The notes under the pieces: model-generated
Told to the model about the DNA's origin: nothing
What the model saw: only the letters and a program-made list of their open reading frames with translations
Databases searched by the model: none
Made by a program: the position numbers and the translations under genes
Shown: positions 48,301-61,039 of the stretch, piece after piece
Layout: the number at the start of each line of letters is the position of its first letter
Numbering within the stretch: position 1 is the first letter of the stretch
DNA from: Apostichopus japonicus
Taxonomy: Eukaryota; Echinodermata; Holothuroidea; Aspidochirotida; Stichopodidae
Direction of reading: 5' to 3'
Assembly: GCF_037975245.1 (NCBI RefSeq)
Contig: NC_092573.1
Span: forward strand, 11,161,501 to 11,225,500
Length of the DNA: 64,000 nt

Positions 48301-50544
48301 ACGAAAATCGAAAGAAGATCCAAATCTAATTCTTCATTTTATTAATTTTTAAATGTGGACATCAGTGCTTTCCTCATGTAGTCTCAATTCAGGGAATTCT
48401 AATGACGTATGCTTGACTAATGTGTATCGAACAAAAACAGCATACACCTTGACCGGATGAGAATGCACATGTACCATAGACAATACCCCTTAAGAAGAAG
48501 AGCTTCAGAGTTGGTACTATTATTTGCTAGTGGATTATAGCGCCCTCACATTGACTGACTCAATGAATGTGTGTGCGTCAAATTTAAGATAGATAAATCT
48601 ATTACAATACCATTTGCCGTTCTTTAGGAGATTTACCTCTCTTTCAATAAATAGTTTAGTCTGTTAATATACGAACCACATCATGCGCCTACTGACCGAA
48701 ACGTAGGCACGAACATTTTCCAGATTATTAAGCTAGTCCAACCCTAGCACTGTCGTTTGGTATTCTAACCCTGTCGACCTAAAAACGTATTTTAATTATT
48801 ACCTTCCTTCTGTTTGTATTTGGGGGTCTTATTATACAAACAGTGGCTTGCGCATGGTTTAGATAGGGGAAAGGGGTCAGATGGGGATTCAAATTTCCTC
48901 TACTGATTGCATGTAGGGTTATGAATGTTAATGGAAGGGCCAATGGCGAAAGAAGGGATTTTGAAAGGAGGGGCGTGGTAGTGGTATCGCTGGAGCTGAC
49001 ACCCATAGTATGGAATCTGGGGGTCCTACCCAGAAAAATCATGGATGCATGCACTTACCTGCACTTTCTTCGGAAGTATATTATGTAAATGTAAGAACAA
49101 GATAGAAGAATCTGAAACTATAATCTGTTAAATACGGCGTAGTCCATCAATGGTCGCATTACGGAACAATGGCTGTCAGGCAATAGTTTGCAATTGGAAA
49201 AAAAAAAAGTTTTAGTAGTCTTTTCAGACTTATGACATTGATCATCATCATCGGAATACTGAATTTTAAACTACCAAATTTTAAAAGAATTTATTTCTCA
49301 AAATATGATGTTTGTGTATAACTAAATATTCATGTCTTGGTTTCATTGCAAGACTACTACAAACTTCCGACACGGATAGTAGAAATATCATTGAAATTGA
49401 GGGCGCATGTTACTAATAGTATAAACAGAGCCGCATATATACGGCTCTGATAGTAAATAGCGTCATTTTATACTGATATCTGTGTAAAGGAACTCTAATA
49501 GTGTAGACTGTATGTTATTCGTGTAACGAGTTTGTCTGTATGAAAATTAATTCCTACTTTGACGTCATAACGTTTCCTTCTATGAAATGACACAGAGACT
49601 TTAAATTCGACTCGTATCTCCTTATCATCGCGGAACCGAGGGAGGGCCGGGAGAGTTGGGGTCTTTGCTAATATGCTCTGCCTGTCATTCAACATGCATA
49701 TTTCAATGTTCTGTAACTTTTTTCCTTTAAGGTAGCATACGCACATTAAAAGCCCCATTGACTTACATACTAAATCACATAAGTAATGTGGCCTCTAAGT
49801 CTAGATAGAAGTTCTCACTAGCTAAGTGCGACCCATCACTGGATAGCTGACAAGTTGGCCTTTCATGGCACCATCTATTTTTTGTATCATGACCGCGCAG
49901 ATATTTTGCTATCAGAGCCTGAAGTTTTCGTCACTTGTAAACAAACCTCTGCACTCAGTAGTAAACAATTTTCTTACGCTGCTCCTGGGAGGCCTAAAGG
50001 GGCCTAAAATTGCCTCAAATGAGCCAATTTTGGCACCACATTTACTTCTATTCATGCTCTTTAACATGCAAGCCACCAAAAAAAAAAAAACAGATCCTGA
50101 TTGATAACATATCGAAAATTATGTTCTCCTACTGATTTTGGGCACTTTTCCTGAAGGAGAACATTCAGGCGGATTGATATAGACGCTAATAGGACTACGC
50201 CACTTTGCAAGTTATGGTTCAACCAACTGCAGGGAGCTACAACCGTGGAAATTGACACTCAACCGTCCAATGATCAAGTTTTTGTTTCACGTTTTCCATA
50301 ATCCGTCGACGTTTTGATTTTTCCCCTCAAAATTTCAATAGAAAGTATATTAATTTTCTGAAACCTCGAAACCATTCAACAGTCTGTTTGGACCTTTCAT
50401 ATTACTCTTAAACATGCCTTTATACACTACCTAATATTTTTTTTGGGGGGGGGGAGTTGGTTGTTCCCTAGTGTATGTATATAATTTCACTAGCGTATCT
50501 ATGTCGAATAAATTAAAGGGTCCTGGAGACCCCTTTACTATCAC

Positions 50545-50933
50545 CATAGGCGCAGGAGGCGGGGGGGGGGGCTGGGGCTGCAGCCCCCCAAACCAAATAT
50601 TATTGTGAAAATTCGGGCAATATGGTGAGAATTTTTCGGGCACCTACTGAAAGAAAATAATTTGCAATGTGTTTTTCAATGGTTGAACTTATATTATTAT
50701 GATCATAATTATTGTAACGACTTCCCCAATAATTATAACCAATATGGAAGGGTAATAAGAAGTAAAACAATTGTATGTTATTGGCATGTGATATAGAAAC
50801 CGATGCAAGCCTATATAATATACCTATATGATGTTGAACGTGTGTGGAGCGCGCGAAAAAAAATTGTGATATTTTTCGGGCAAGTCGTTACAGCCCCCCC
50901 CCCCCCCAATCAAATTGGGCTCTTACGCCTATG
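50545..50933. mobile_element. hAT-like MITE, CATAGGCG family, duplication copy 2
   Basis: Same insertion as 24291-24672. The flanks are ACTATCAC (50537-50544) and GCTATCAC (50934-50941), one mismatch having arisen since. The left end reads CATAGGCGCAGGAGGC. The internal G and C runs differ in length from copy 1. Confidence 0.82.
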
Positions 50934-51720
50934 GCTATCACGTGACAGTTTGATTGCTTTTACGTGGCCAACAATAAGCAATGCTTTTCACTTGAATTTA
51001 GTCCGGTACAGTGTTCCAACTAAGTTGTAACCAACGAACCTGCGAGAACAGAAAGAATAACGGATGGCGCTAGTTTAAAACACAGCGCTATTTAATACAG
51101 AATAACCTTAAAGATTTTAAACATGCATGAAATGCCGCTAAAATTGCTTGCATTTAGGAACATACTTTATTCTGATGAGAACAGCTGGAGGAGACTCTAA
51201 CTTTAAACGAAAAGTTCATTTTAAGCAAAGGGACGATAAAATCTTTGCAGGGGCAAACTCGTAAAAATAGTGCAGGAGACTGTTTAGGGACCTAAACGAC
51301 TCATTTTAAGATTAAAAAGAAAGTTGAGCAGTTGACACAAAATGTCAAAAGGCTACATCAAGGAATAAGTCGAAATGTCTTTATCATAATATTGGAGGGA
51401 TACAGTGGAAGATTTTGGGTAAAGTAGTAGCTATTTTGAGATGAGAAACCAAGATCACGAGATAAAAAGTCGTCAATTTTGAGGAACGAATCAAAGAGTC
51501 GAGATGATTTGGAATCCTGTCCACGGCACTGTGTGGAACTGAAAATCACGATGTAAAGTATCGATAAAATAAATACGGAATAGCGTCCTCGTCAACCTAC
51601 ACGGACTCACTTCGAAATAAGTCGTTTTGTGAAATACTCGATGAGAATAAAGAAATTAGACATGTATATCCGTATAACCGGAAGTGTACAGTTCTGTAAC
51701 ATATACAGAGATGGACGAAC

Positions 51721-52616
51721 CAGTGGCGGCGGAACCGGGGGGTGCTTGGGGGGGGGGGGGGGCTCAGCCCCCAATGAAAAAGATGAGGGGCAAATGCATG
51801 ATAAGCCCCCAAATATTTACCAAGGCTCCGAAACGTGCATCTGCCCATTTTTCAACGCATACTCTGTCCGATGCACACGTATACTATATAGATGTAATAA
51901 TTTTAGTAAATGCTGGGGGACCCTCGGCCCGTCCCCTGGCTATAGACCACATTGATTGTCTGTATCATGCCTCATCGAATATTAGTGTTTTAAATAAGAG
52001 TGTAATAAGCTAAACGCTACACTCATCAAAATTTGCGTTTACACTACGAGTACACGCAAGGCGTGGAACATGGCTCTATGTTTAAACGCAATCAATTATT
52101 AAACGAACAAAAACACATTATTAGCATTGCACCTGTACTGTATAGGGTACATGCATTCGTGACAGTGCTTGGTTCATAGAAATTTGTTGGCAACTGCACA
52201 TGGTTTTGGAATTACCCATTTGTTGACATTAAGAAATGCTTTCTGTTTTTTCCTATGACATTTATTTAATTATTGCATTTAATTGCAAGTAGTAATTTAT
52301 ACTACACTCAAAAACGTCTTTGCGAGTACACTACGAGTAATATCTACACTCTTGATACACCATCGAATATACAAATTACAATGTTTTTACAGATTTTTAC
52401 GTGCAATCTGAGAAATTGCAGGCTTGAGACCCATATTTTAGGGCTAGGTATTCGCAGCATAAAACACTCGGGAAGTGCCGTTTCCGGCCATCTAGGGGTT
52501 TGAAAAACCCAAAATTTTCTTGTACGCTCCAAGCCAACCGATTGGGGCTCTCCGCTTAGATAGTCTCAACACATTAGCCCCCCCCCCCCAATAATTTTCC
52601 CGTTCCGCGGCGCCTG
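51721..52616. mobile_element. hAT-like element, 896 bp, copy-2-specific
   Basis: Inverted ends (CAGTGGCGGCGGAACCGG left; CAGGCGCCGCGGAACGGG from the right) are flanked by a perfect 8-bp duplication GGACGAAC (51713-51720, 52617-52624). Copy 1 retains the empty site (GGACGAGC at 25453-25460). CAG-type ends with 8-bp duplication fit hAT (established knowledge). No transposase was recognised. Near the right end (52470-52563) it carries a module shared with the element at 55.6 kb. Confidence 0.85.
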
Positions 52617-53187
52617 GGACGAACTATAAGTTGTACAGGACAAAGACAAGTTTGACGCACAACGTGTTGAAGAGTAGCCTAATCAGAACACTTTTAAATA
52701 ATTAGGTAAAAGGTAGTTATATTATTGACTGAGTGTATACGAAATAAGAACCTTTGACGTTTTAAGTTTTGCTCAAACCGCGGTCAGCAAATCAAAGCGT
52801 TTCTCTGTGTGTGGCTGGACTGGATGTGTCATAATTAATGTTAGCGATGTGTCTAATAATGTCATCACTCACTTATACAACGCAATGACTTCTATTTTTT
52901 GGGTGCTTTCAAAAAATATGAGGCGTGCCGTACCACGGCCTGCGAAAGAGGGTTCTTATATCCGGGTGGAAGGTGGCAGGGTAAGGGGGGGGGGGCACAA
53001 ACGTCGAGGTGCAATTTGACTTAACCTGCATGGGAGAGGAAACCATCAAATTACCCCAAAACGTGCCTACAAAAATGGATCCTCTGTTGATTCTGTACAA
53101 CAAATTCCAGGAGAGGATACTTCGTAATTACTGTACTATTGTTTGCATTATTCAACAAAAGTGTACTTTTTAATTATAACAATGAAA

Positions 53188-53338
53188 ACGTGGTACTTTT
53201 CATTAACCCAAACGGACACCAATAATGGTCATAATGTTTTCAGGTTTCCCACAAAGCTGAGGTGGTGAGGACGAGGGGGGGGGGGGGGTTGGTGAGCCAC
53301 TCCCCTCATGTACCCTCGTCTCTGCCGCCTTAAATAAA
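53188..53338. other. Copy-2-specific insertion of about 150 bp
   Basis: Sequence with a long G-run (53276-53289), absent at the homologous site near 29823. No clear terminal repeats or target duplication. Possibly a truncated transposon fragment. Confidence 0.5.
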
Positions 53339-53751
53339 TAATTATTGTATCAACAGTTAGGTCCGTGTTAGCTTCTTGCTTCTATAGGAGCGGGGAAGGA
53401 CGGATGGAGGAAAGACTGGAGTTGAGCTCAACAATCCTTCACAGCATGTGTAGACAATAATACAGCCAGGACGAATCTCCAGGCATCCTTGTGACAGATC
53501 TAAAAGTTACGTCTTTATCATGACATTGACAGGGTGAGTAAAGTGTGTGTGTGTGTGGTGGGGGGGGGGGGGTTGAAAGGGAGGGGGTGTTTTTTATGCC
53601 ATTAATCCATTAAATGCATGGCGAGTAAGTTGAAATTCAATTAAACAAATGCTTAACGAAGTATGATGTAATACTTGTTTATTACTAGTTCTTTTGTTGA
53701 TTACCCCTAATTCAATTATTGTCTATGTTGTTTCGTCATTTGTTCCAAATG

Positions 53752-53906
53752 TCATTAACTTAGAGGGTGGGTAATCCAATTATTAAGCTGTATAACTATA
53801 GTTACGGCAAATACCAAGGTAACCAGACATTGTGGTAGACTTAACTATATATATATATATATAGTATGCAGCATACTAATTTGATTACCCGCGCTCTAAG
53901 TTACAT
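53752..53906. mobile_element. Short MITE with TAACTTAGA ends, copy 2
   Basis: Homologue of 30202-30356 with a shorter internal (TA)n. Confidence 0.65.
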
Positions 53907-55551
53907 AGAAAATAATTGAATTACTGAAATCAACGGTAATCTTGGGAATTAATTAACCTTTCTGTTGCGTAGGAGCTTATTTGATTGCGAACGATGAGCC
54001 TATCGACATTCACGAGATCAAAAGTTCCATTTAACTACCTAACACAAGATTGGTAGAAAAGAAACACATGTTATTCATGTTAAATTTTCGCATTTCTCTG
54101 GTAAAACAGTCTCGCTTCAGAAACAGTCTTCTTAAGTTCTTCGATGAAATAAAAAAGAAGAAAAACCTTGTTAGAGTGTTGAGGAGAAAGTGGCATAGAA
54201 TGGAATAAGAATTAATGAGAAAACATAAATGTTAACCAATGACTGGATAACGAAATTTTGGTGAAACCGTTTTTGACTCAAATTGTATACGGTACCTCCA
54301 AACGAACGAGTATGGATAAAAGTCTTTTTCATTCCTTAGTGTGTAGAGAGATTTCATTGAATTATATTGAATACATTTTTGAAAGATTCTCTTGCATAAT
54401 TGCCAAAGATCGTTTCACTTTATCATTAAAATAATATTTAACGTTTTTGAATATTTTAAGAATACTTTTAAAAAGACCCTTTTTTGGAAAAACCATGATG
54501 AATTAATTTGTTTCATAGTCGACGCAGTGATTTTTTTATCACATTATTTTTATTACATACTTATATCATAAACTTTATGTTTTGAAATCCCTAAAGTAGC
54601 TAAGACAATTAATTTATAACCGAATGTGAACCTTATAGTTTGTTAATAATCTTGTTCAGCTTTGACGAAAATTCCTCGATCGATGACAACCTTTCCTTGA
54701 CCCAACTGCAAATGATTACATGTCATTTAACCTAATTCTAAGACAAGTTTAAGTGAAGTAATTTAATAATCGAATACACCTCACATGCTTTAATCCGTAC
54801 TTTCCGATTCAAACGTTCAAAGAACTCACCATCAATAAGAATCGACATATTTGCAATGAAATATTGATTACGTGAGGTGACAAGCTTTGGAAGAAATTGC
54901 TAAAAGAATATTCATACCGATTATTGATATTTTTTGTGGGGTGGGGGGGGGGGTATGAATTTACTTTAAGTTCCCTAAATCTTTCTTAGACTAATCTTTT
55001 TTTGTTTTGTTATTTAGCCGTTATATTCTTTTGTAAGTATTGAATTTCTCCTCGTTCCTTTTATTGATGTACAATTATTCATATTTTATTGCTAGCATGT
55101 AAGTACTTTTTTATGGATATAATAAATTTGAAATCAAATCAAAAGCAATGTGTGAAAGGTTTAATGTATTTCAACAAATGGGACAAAATAGCAGCGTGTT
55201 AACATTACGTTTTTAAGTCAAGGACAAATGATGTTGAATATCATCAAATACATATGAAACGAAATGCTTGAAATAATCTTGCATGGAGAATTCTTAAAGC
55301 AATGAACGACGAAAATAGTTATTATACAAGAATATGTCATTTAGAGAAAATAGCGCTTTGAAATTCTGTCTATACGCTAATCTAGAATTTAGATATCATT
55401 GTTTTACTGACAGTCGTAAAGTAACATGAATACCAAGTAACTTTATATGGCTCCCAAACAACAAACGTTTCCCGATACAAGCCGGGAAAGTGACTTTGGG
55501 ATCTCAAGAGAAGTTTGTGTAAGTTCTTTGTTTAAATTTGTTTGTATATAT

Positions 55552-57469
55552 CAGGCGCGTATCCAGGATTTTCTAACCCGGGGGGCGCGAATTACTATCT
55601 AAGCGGAGCGCCACCATCGGTTGGCGCGGAGCGTACAAGAAAATTTATGGTTTTGATACCCCCCAGATCACCGGAAATGGCACTTCTCGGGCTTGAAAAT
55701 GACCAACCAGATGTACACTTTTGCCTGAGAACCAAGTATTTCCCAAAAGTTTTTTTCCCCCATCCATAACCTTTTTGAAGATTGTCATCAGTCACACATC
55801 ATGTTCGACCTCATTGCATATATGGATCATTGCTTTTGTAGGTGATTCTATGTCACGGCCCACAATATCCGAAAGCCCCACTTTTGAAGGTTTTAAGCCC
55901 ATTATTTGTTGAGAATTTGAAAATTCACATTTCTCGTGAATAAAAATCACTTCAAAACATACCCATAATGTTGCACAAAATTCTATCTTTGAACAACCAA
56001 TATAGAAAAACCTCCTTGAACCCCTAATAGACAGGTCAAAATTGCACGAATAGAGGAAAGTATGATGAAGAATGTTGGTGAGGAAATTTTGGAAAATTCC
56101 GACACAGTTAATTTATTGGTGTAGAAATATTGCAACCTCTTATAATGGCTATTATAAAACTTGGTTGAAGGAAATGAAAAATAGCAGATATTTCCGATAT
56201 CAGGAACACTACACACATAGGCGTAGGTCCCGTAGGAGGCGGGGCTGCAGCCCCCCCCCCCCCTTCCCGCAAAAGTTTTTCCCATTTTTTCGGGCACCTA
56301 CTGAAAGAAAAATAAATAGCAATGAATAGCTTAAAAATGATCTCCTTGGTAATTAAAATAAAGTTGTAAGCTTGGCCGACATTACTACTGTAAAAGAGAG
56401 TTTTGACATAAATGGATCTGTATGCTTTTTCTCCATCTACATAAGACATTTGGTTGTTTACATTAGCATCCGGCGGTATACTGTGTAACTTTCACGGACC
56501 GTGCGGTACACGATGCCATTCAATGTAATGACCGATGCTTGCTTGTATGATATTGGCATCGGTGTATCGAACGCGCGCTTAGCGCGCGAAAAATTTTGGC
56601 CTTTTTTTTCGTTACAGCCCCCAAATCCAATTGGGCTCCTACGCCTTTGACTACACACATATACAGTTTTTGAGGCTGTTCATCGTGGAACATGCATTTC
56701 AATGCTCACTGATACGATGTTATATCTGCTCTTTGCTTTACAAACTCGAACAGGCGTGTAGCGAGTAATTGCCAAGGGAGGGGCGAAGCCGGTAGGCAAA
56801 CTATCTAAGCGAAGCGCCACCATGAGTTGGCGCGAAGCGTACAATAAAAATTTTGGCCGAAAATGCCTCCCAGATCGCTGGAAATGACACTTCTCAGGCC
56901 TTGTAAGTTGCATCTAAGCATTGTCTATTTTGAAATTACTAGCGATGTCATAAAGAAAATTTGCTCGGGGGGGGGGGGGGGCGGTCGCCCCCTTCCCGAA
57001 ATGCGTCATGTTCCCCGACGACTCGGTTGAGTTCAAGACCAGCCACAGTTGGTTCCATATAGCACAATCGTACAATTGTTTAAGGCGTCCATACACACAC
57101 GCGCGTTATGATAGACCATATATAGTATTTATATAGATACATTAGTGAGAGGGAGTGAGAGTCGGTGTAAGGGGTAGGGTGAGGCGCACACTCGCTCCGT
57201 AATCCTTGATCTGTCACTGGCTACCCTGTGTATATAATAGGGATCAGCGCTTTAACTATGACTGTTCCTCTTTCTCTTCCCGAGGTCTTGGCTATCTTCT
57301 ACTCCCTCCTTTTCTCATTTTTCTCTCTTTTTCTTTTCCCTTCCTTCCTCTCCTCCTTTTCTTTTTTCCCCCTCCATTTCCCTTTTTCTTCTCTTTTTTT
57401 CTCTCCTCTTTTCCTTACCCGGGGGGCGCGCGCCCCCAACGCCCCCCCCCCCCCCTGGATACGCACCTG
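55552..57469. mobile_element. Composite hAT-like insertion, 1.9 kb, without target duplication
   Basis: Ends CAGGCGCGTATCCAGG (left) and CAGGTGCGTATCCAGG (right, opposite strand) are inverted repeats. The 8-bp flanks (GTATATAT, ATACCAGT) do not match. In copy 1 the flanking sequences are separated by about 760 bp (about 32011-32775) that copy 2 lacks. Inside are a MITE (56216-56649), a further hAT-like start (CAGGCGTGTAGCGAG at 56752) and a pyrimidine-rich tract (57290-57415). So it is a nest of insertions. Confidence 0.7.
56216..56649. mobile_element. hAT-like MITE, CATAGGCGTAGG family, third copy (nested)
   Basis: Ends CATAGGCGTAGG and CCTACGCCTTTG, with perfect 8-bp duplication ACTACACA at 56208-56215 and 56650-56657. 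Shares GAGGCGGGGCTGCAGCCCCC and TTTTTCGGGCACCTACTGAA with the other two copies. It is nested inside the composite hAT-like insertion. Confidence 0.85.
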
Positions 57470-58104
57470 ATACCAGTTTTATCATTTGTTTAAACTATTC
57501 ATTTGTTTGGAAGTGGTTTATCTGTTACAAGATTCTTGACAAGGTCAATTTCCCCTCGGATGTGAATTTTGCTTCATTTTTATCACTGTTAACGGAATTG
57601 GGCATGCTCTTACATCATAGTTTGTATTCATTTTATCTCTGTTTATGTTGGTACTGTCAAAACATTTATAAGTACCTCCTGGTCCTTTTTATTGTGTTCT
57701 TTATGAAATCACATCAGATAAGATCCGAAAAATTTATATTTGTGTATTTCGTTTGTCATTTGATTTAATATTCTCACCTTTTACTCCGTGAACTTCTACA
57801 TGGGATACTAAATAATTCCATGCAAGACTTTCTTCAAGTTGATGTATTAAGTATTTAAATATTGAGTGTTCTCATTGGTCAAAATGTAGTCACCATGTGG
57901 GTGGTTACTATCAGCTTTAACCAATCACAAGTAGAAATATAGCAGGGTCACAGTTTCCTAATGGGTGGTTTAGTTTCACGGAGACCACCTGCTCCACTGG
58001 TGGTGAAGTTCTGTACCTCACAAACAGTTCCAATTGTTCAGTCAACTCAACAAGTCGATATATTTTACTTTTGGATAGTTCTTGAGTGAATATATGAAAG
58101 AAAC

Positions 58105-58200
58105 ATGTTGGGGAAGCCAACTTTGTACCTTTTTATTTTGTTTCTCGGTTGTCGAGCTTCAAATTCTCATCACAAAGGAGACGCTGAATTTGTTGAAAAA
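58105..58200 (+). CDS. Collagen-like gene, second copy, exon 1
   Basis: 32 codons, MLGKPTLYLFILFLG and on to FVEK, then GTAAGT. Three coding differences from copy 1, all amino-acid changing (Cys to Tyr, Asp to His, Thr to Ala). Signal peptide, frame and donor are intact, so it is a candidate paralogue start. Its exons 3-6 are not in the window. Confidence 0.75.
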
Positions 58201-58467
58201 GTAAGTTATCAGTTTTCAATTTTCATTTTTTTTTCTTTGCTTTGCCTTGCTAAGATTGAAAAGAAGATATTTGAGGCCAAATTTGTTTGGATGTTGGTTT
58301 TGTTAAGTTTGTGAATGCTTCTGGTTTCTTTTCGAGAAATGATTATAGCAAGAAAAATAATCTGGGCAACAGATTAAGGAAGTGTAAATCTAATAAAATA
58401 TATTTCGGGAAAAGTTTGTTTATAATGTCCGAACTAATGTCCAAACTTTCTTGGCACTTTCCAAGTT

Positions 58468-58716
58468 GTATGTATGTATGTATGTATATGTGATCTTCCC
58501 GCAAGCAGGGACTCGCGAAAGAAGCCATGGAGGCTTATAGACTCGCAAGCTGACCGAAGCCAATCTCTCGGCACACACCCATTTAACGTCCATGTCGGGA
58601 AGTTGTTATTGAACAACACCCTTGCCAGACGACACACATTGCTGTCGGCGGGGAATCGAACCGGGGATCTCATGACTGGGAGACGCCGGCGTTAACCACT
58701 AGGCTATACACTCCGC
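58468..58716 (-). repeat. SINE with tRNA head and 7-bp target duplication
   Basis: The minus strand begins GCGGAGTGTATAGCCTAGTG (A box), then GGTTCGATTCCCCGCC (B box), a unique body and a (CATA)n tail. A perfect duplication CCAAGTT flanks it (58461-58467, 58717-58723). It is absent from copy 1, so insertion followed the duplication. It resembles 43350-43595 in CAAGCAGGGACTCGCGAA and CGCAAGCTGACCGAAG. Confidence 0.88.
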
Positions 58717-59262
58717 CCAAGTTTCCTTGTAATTTTTACCAGTCAGTTTTCTGTTGTTCATTTACTAATATATATTTGGTGTAAAATTCTATGAAGAGGT
58801 CTTAAGTTTCATCCAATGCAATCTTACTTAGTGTAATCCCTGGAAGGGTTAGAAAAAAATGTTTTAAAAAATGAGATAACCAAGTATAAAGTGGCTGCTC
58901 TAAAATCTTTCCTGAAGTTTCGATAATTCCATTTTACTAATGTATATTCCAATGTTAACTTTAAATAATTGTGATTTTTTTGGTAACTTTTAATTGTGTT
59001 TTTAATATTCAATTCTAGCCTTTCACATATTATATTTGCGATACAGGTATATACATATAAACCTCACGAACAGCAAATGATTTGTGGTTTTTAGAACACA
59101 TTGAGTATAGAATCAACTCTGCTCGTATTCTCTGCATGTAAATATTATACTGCCATAGGAAATGTAATACTGTTTTAAAATATTAAAATATAAGGCTGAT
59201 TCCTGTTTGAAAAAAAAAAAAAAATTCACATCTAGCTTTTAATTTTTGGTTTCTGGTTGTAG

Positions 59263-59335
59263 GAAGATGATAATACGAGAGTAAGGAGAAGTCTCGGAAC
59301 AGAAGGCGGTCAAATACCTTCACAAGCCAATGCAG
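59263..59335 (+). CDS. Collagen-like gene, second copy, exon 2
   Basis: Acceptor GGTTGTAG, donor G|GTAGGA, 73 nt, EDDNTRVRRSLGTEG and following. RVRR|S is kept. Amino-acid changes from copy 1 are Arg to Thr, Ser to Gly, Leu to Ile and Pro to Ser; at least one change (AGA to AGG) is silent. Confidence 0.75.
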
Positions 59336-59796
59336 GTAGGATTCCTAGACGTTATGTTATTATCTCTGTGATTGTGACAAACCAAAGAGATATTAGACTT
59401 AGATCTACCTCAGTTGTTGTTGGTGGTAGTTTCAGCATAGTAGTTTCAGTATTCTATGAGAGCAAGATAATTCACTAACCTCAAAACTTTATAAGATAAC
59501 TTCTCGATAAAATGAATACTAAAACTGCAGAAGAACAGATGACCTACTGTGATCCATTTGAAAAAAAAAAAAGATTATTAAGTAATTCTTTATCTTTAAA
59601 TGGGGACACAAAAATATTTTGTGAAGAACAACTCCCCAAAGAACTAAGAAACACTTTGTTCCCTTTGGGAGATATAATAAAGTTCAAAAGGGGATCCTGG
59701 GGCTGCCATTTTGTAAACCTGTGATGTCATATTGCCAAAAGGATCGAAAGCATTTGAATTTCTGTTCTATTTCTTTTCATATTATCAAGGTAGATC

Positions 59797-59797
<1 letters not shown>

Positions 59798-59831
<34 letters not shown>

Positions 59832-59868
59832 CATAATCATAATCATATTCATAATCATAATCATAATT
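59798..59868. repeat. AAT/CAT microsatellite, copy 2
   Basis: Homologue of the 360-bp array at 35586-35945 but only about 70 bp, with AATCAT variants at its 3' end. Confidence 0.9.
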
Positions 59869-60835
59869 TTGACATTGAAACCAATGCCATCATAAGGTCA
59901 TATTAAAAGTCTCAATATTTCAAGTCAACATTTATAAAACCCATGTCAAAGGCAGAAAATAAAAATTGTGATACATTTATAACACCTTTAAAAATTGAAG
60001 CACGTGTGGCTCGATCATGTGATATTTAGACTTGATCAAGTCTTCAGCTATGTGTGTGAAGAAATAAAAATTGAACCTGTAAAATATCCCCCAAATGAAA
60101 TGAGGTTGTCTTGCTGTTTGGGGAAGTAGTTCATAACAGTTATCTCTATCATGAAATAGACTAATAGTAATGGTTGGGGTTTTGTCTCCTTTTAACGTTT
60201 CATCCTAATAATATTAAAGACATTCTAGCAGTAGATTATGTGACAAACAAGATAGGTTAGATAGTAAATAGTATAAAATACACATTCACTTCTTTAAGGC
60301 ATGTATACTTGCCTCTATCCGTGAATTTGTACACATACTTGATATTTTATGTAGCCTTTATTTCTGTGTAATACCAAGATGGAAATGACAGAAAAAATAC
60401 AAAATCTATGAACATATGGATAACATATTGAAAGAGCCTGTGTAGGTAATTTCCTTGATCTTAGTGGTAACTTCAGGTCAAGTGACACGTAACGGATTTC
60501 CTTCAAACTTACACAAATTGAAAAGCTACATATCAAAACCCTATATTCCAAATTTGGAGTTCCACAATTGTTTCTTTGCTGTTTTAATTAAGTTAATAAC
60601 CAAGCTAATGCCGTAAGATAATGACGTCACGGGGGAACCGCCAATGTTACCAAAGCTAGATATGCCTAATATGCTAACCGAGATCAAAGCCGTAAACAAT
60701 ACGTCACGAACAGTAAACAAAATATCAGATGAGAATGGGTGCACAACAGTACAAGAAAGTTTCGTGTTCGTCAAACACTGTACACAGCGATAGCTTAGTA
60801 CCAGTGCACTCAGCCAGCCTAGCTGCTTAAGTACA

Positions 60836-61039
60836 GATTGGCTTGGACCTTCGAGCGAATCTTATGTGTGCAGTGCGCCCTTCACCAGTAAAAGTTTCGA
60901 TTCCTATCGCCTATCCGCGCAACTTGGACTTGGAACACCAACAGCTCGCCGTCTACAAGACAATGCCGTTCCTTCTCTATTTGGAGAAAGTATCTTCAAA
61001 TCTCGAGGAGATATACGGAAACAAGTAGACCAGTACTAA
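60836..61039 (+). pseudogene. Degenerate THAP-domain fragment
   Basis: The frame reads DWLGPSSESYVCSAPFTSKS, then FDSY..., ARRLQDNAVPSLF, and stops at 61037-61039. W-x-P-S-x-x-S-x-V-C-S-x-H-F and a C-terminal AVPxxF are hallmarks of the C2CH THAP DNA-binding domain. Here the zinc-ligand His is replaced by Pro (CSAPF) and no N-terminal Cys pair was found in frame. THAP domains occur in host factors and in P-element and Kolobok transposases, so a decayed transposase or gene fragment is likely. The stop precedes the donor at 61067. Confidence 0.5.

Larger units (their letters stand above)
45718..60474. repeat. Segmental duplication, copy 2 (14.8 kb)
   Basis: Colinear with 18886-36552, same orientation. 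Copy-2-specific insertions: (TA)n expansion (about 47452-47506), hAT-like element 51721-52616, about 150 bp at 53188-53338, a composite hAT-like element 55552-57469 and a SINE 58468-58716. It lacks the 3.8-kb fold-back element. It ends in the second intron of the collagen-like copy, where unrelated sequence begins. Confidence 0.95.

Noticed and set aside
58434-58695. Overlapping frames on both strands near 58.5 kb
   Set aside because: They are translations of the SINE at 58468-58716.
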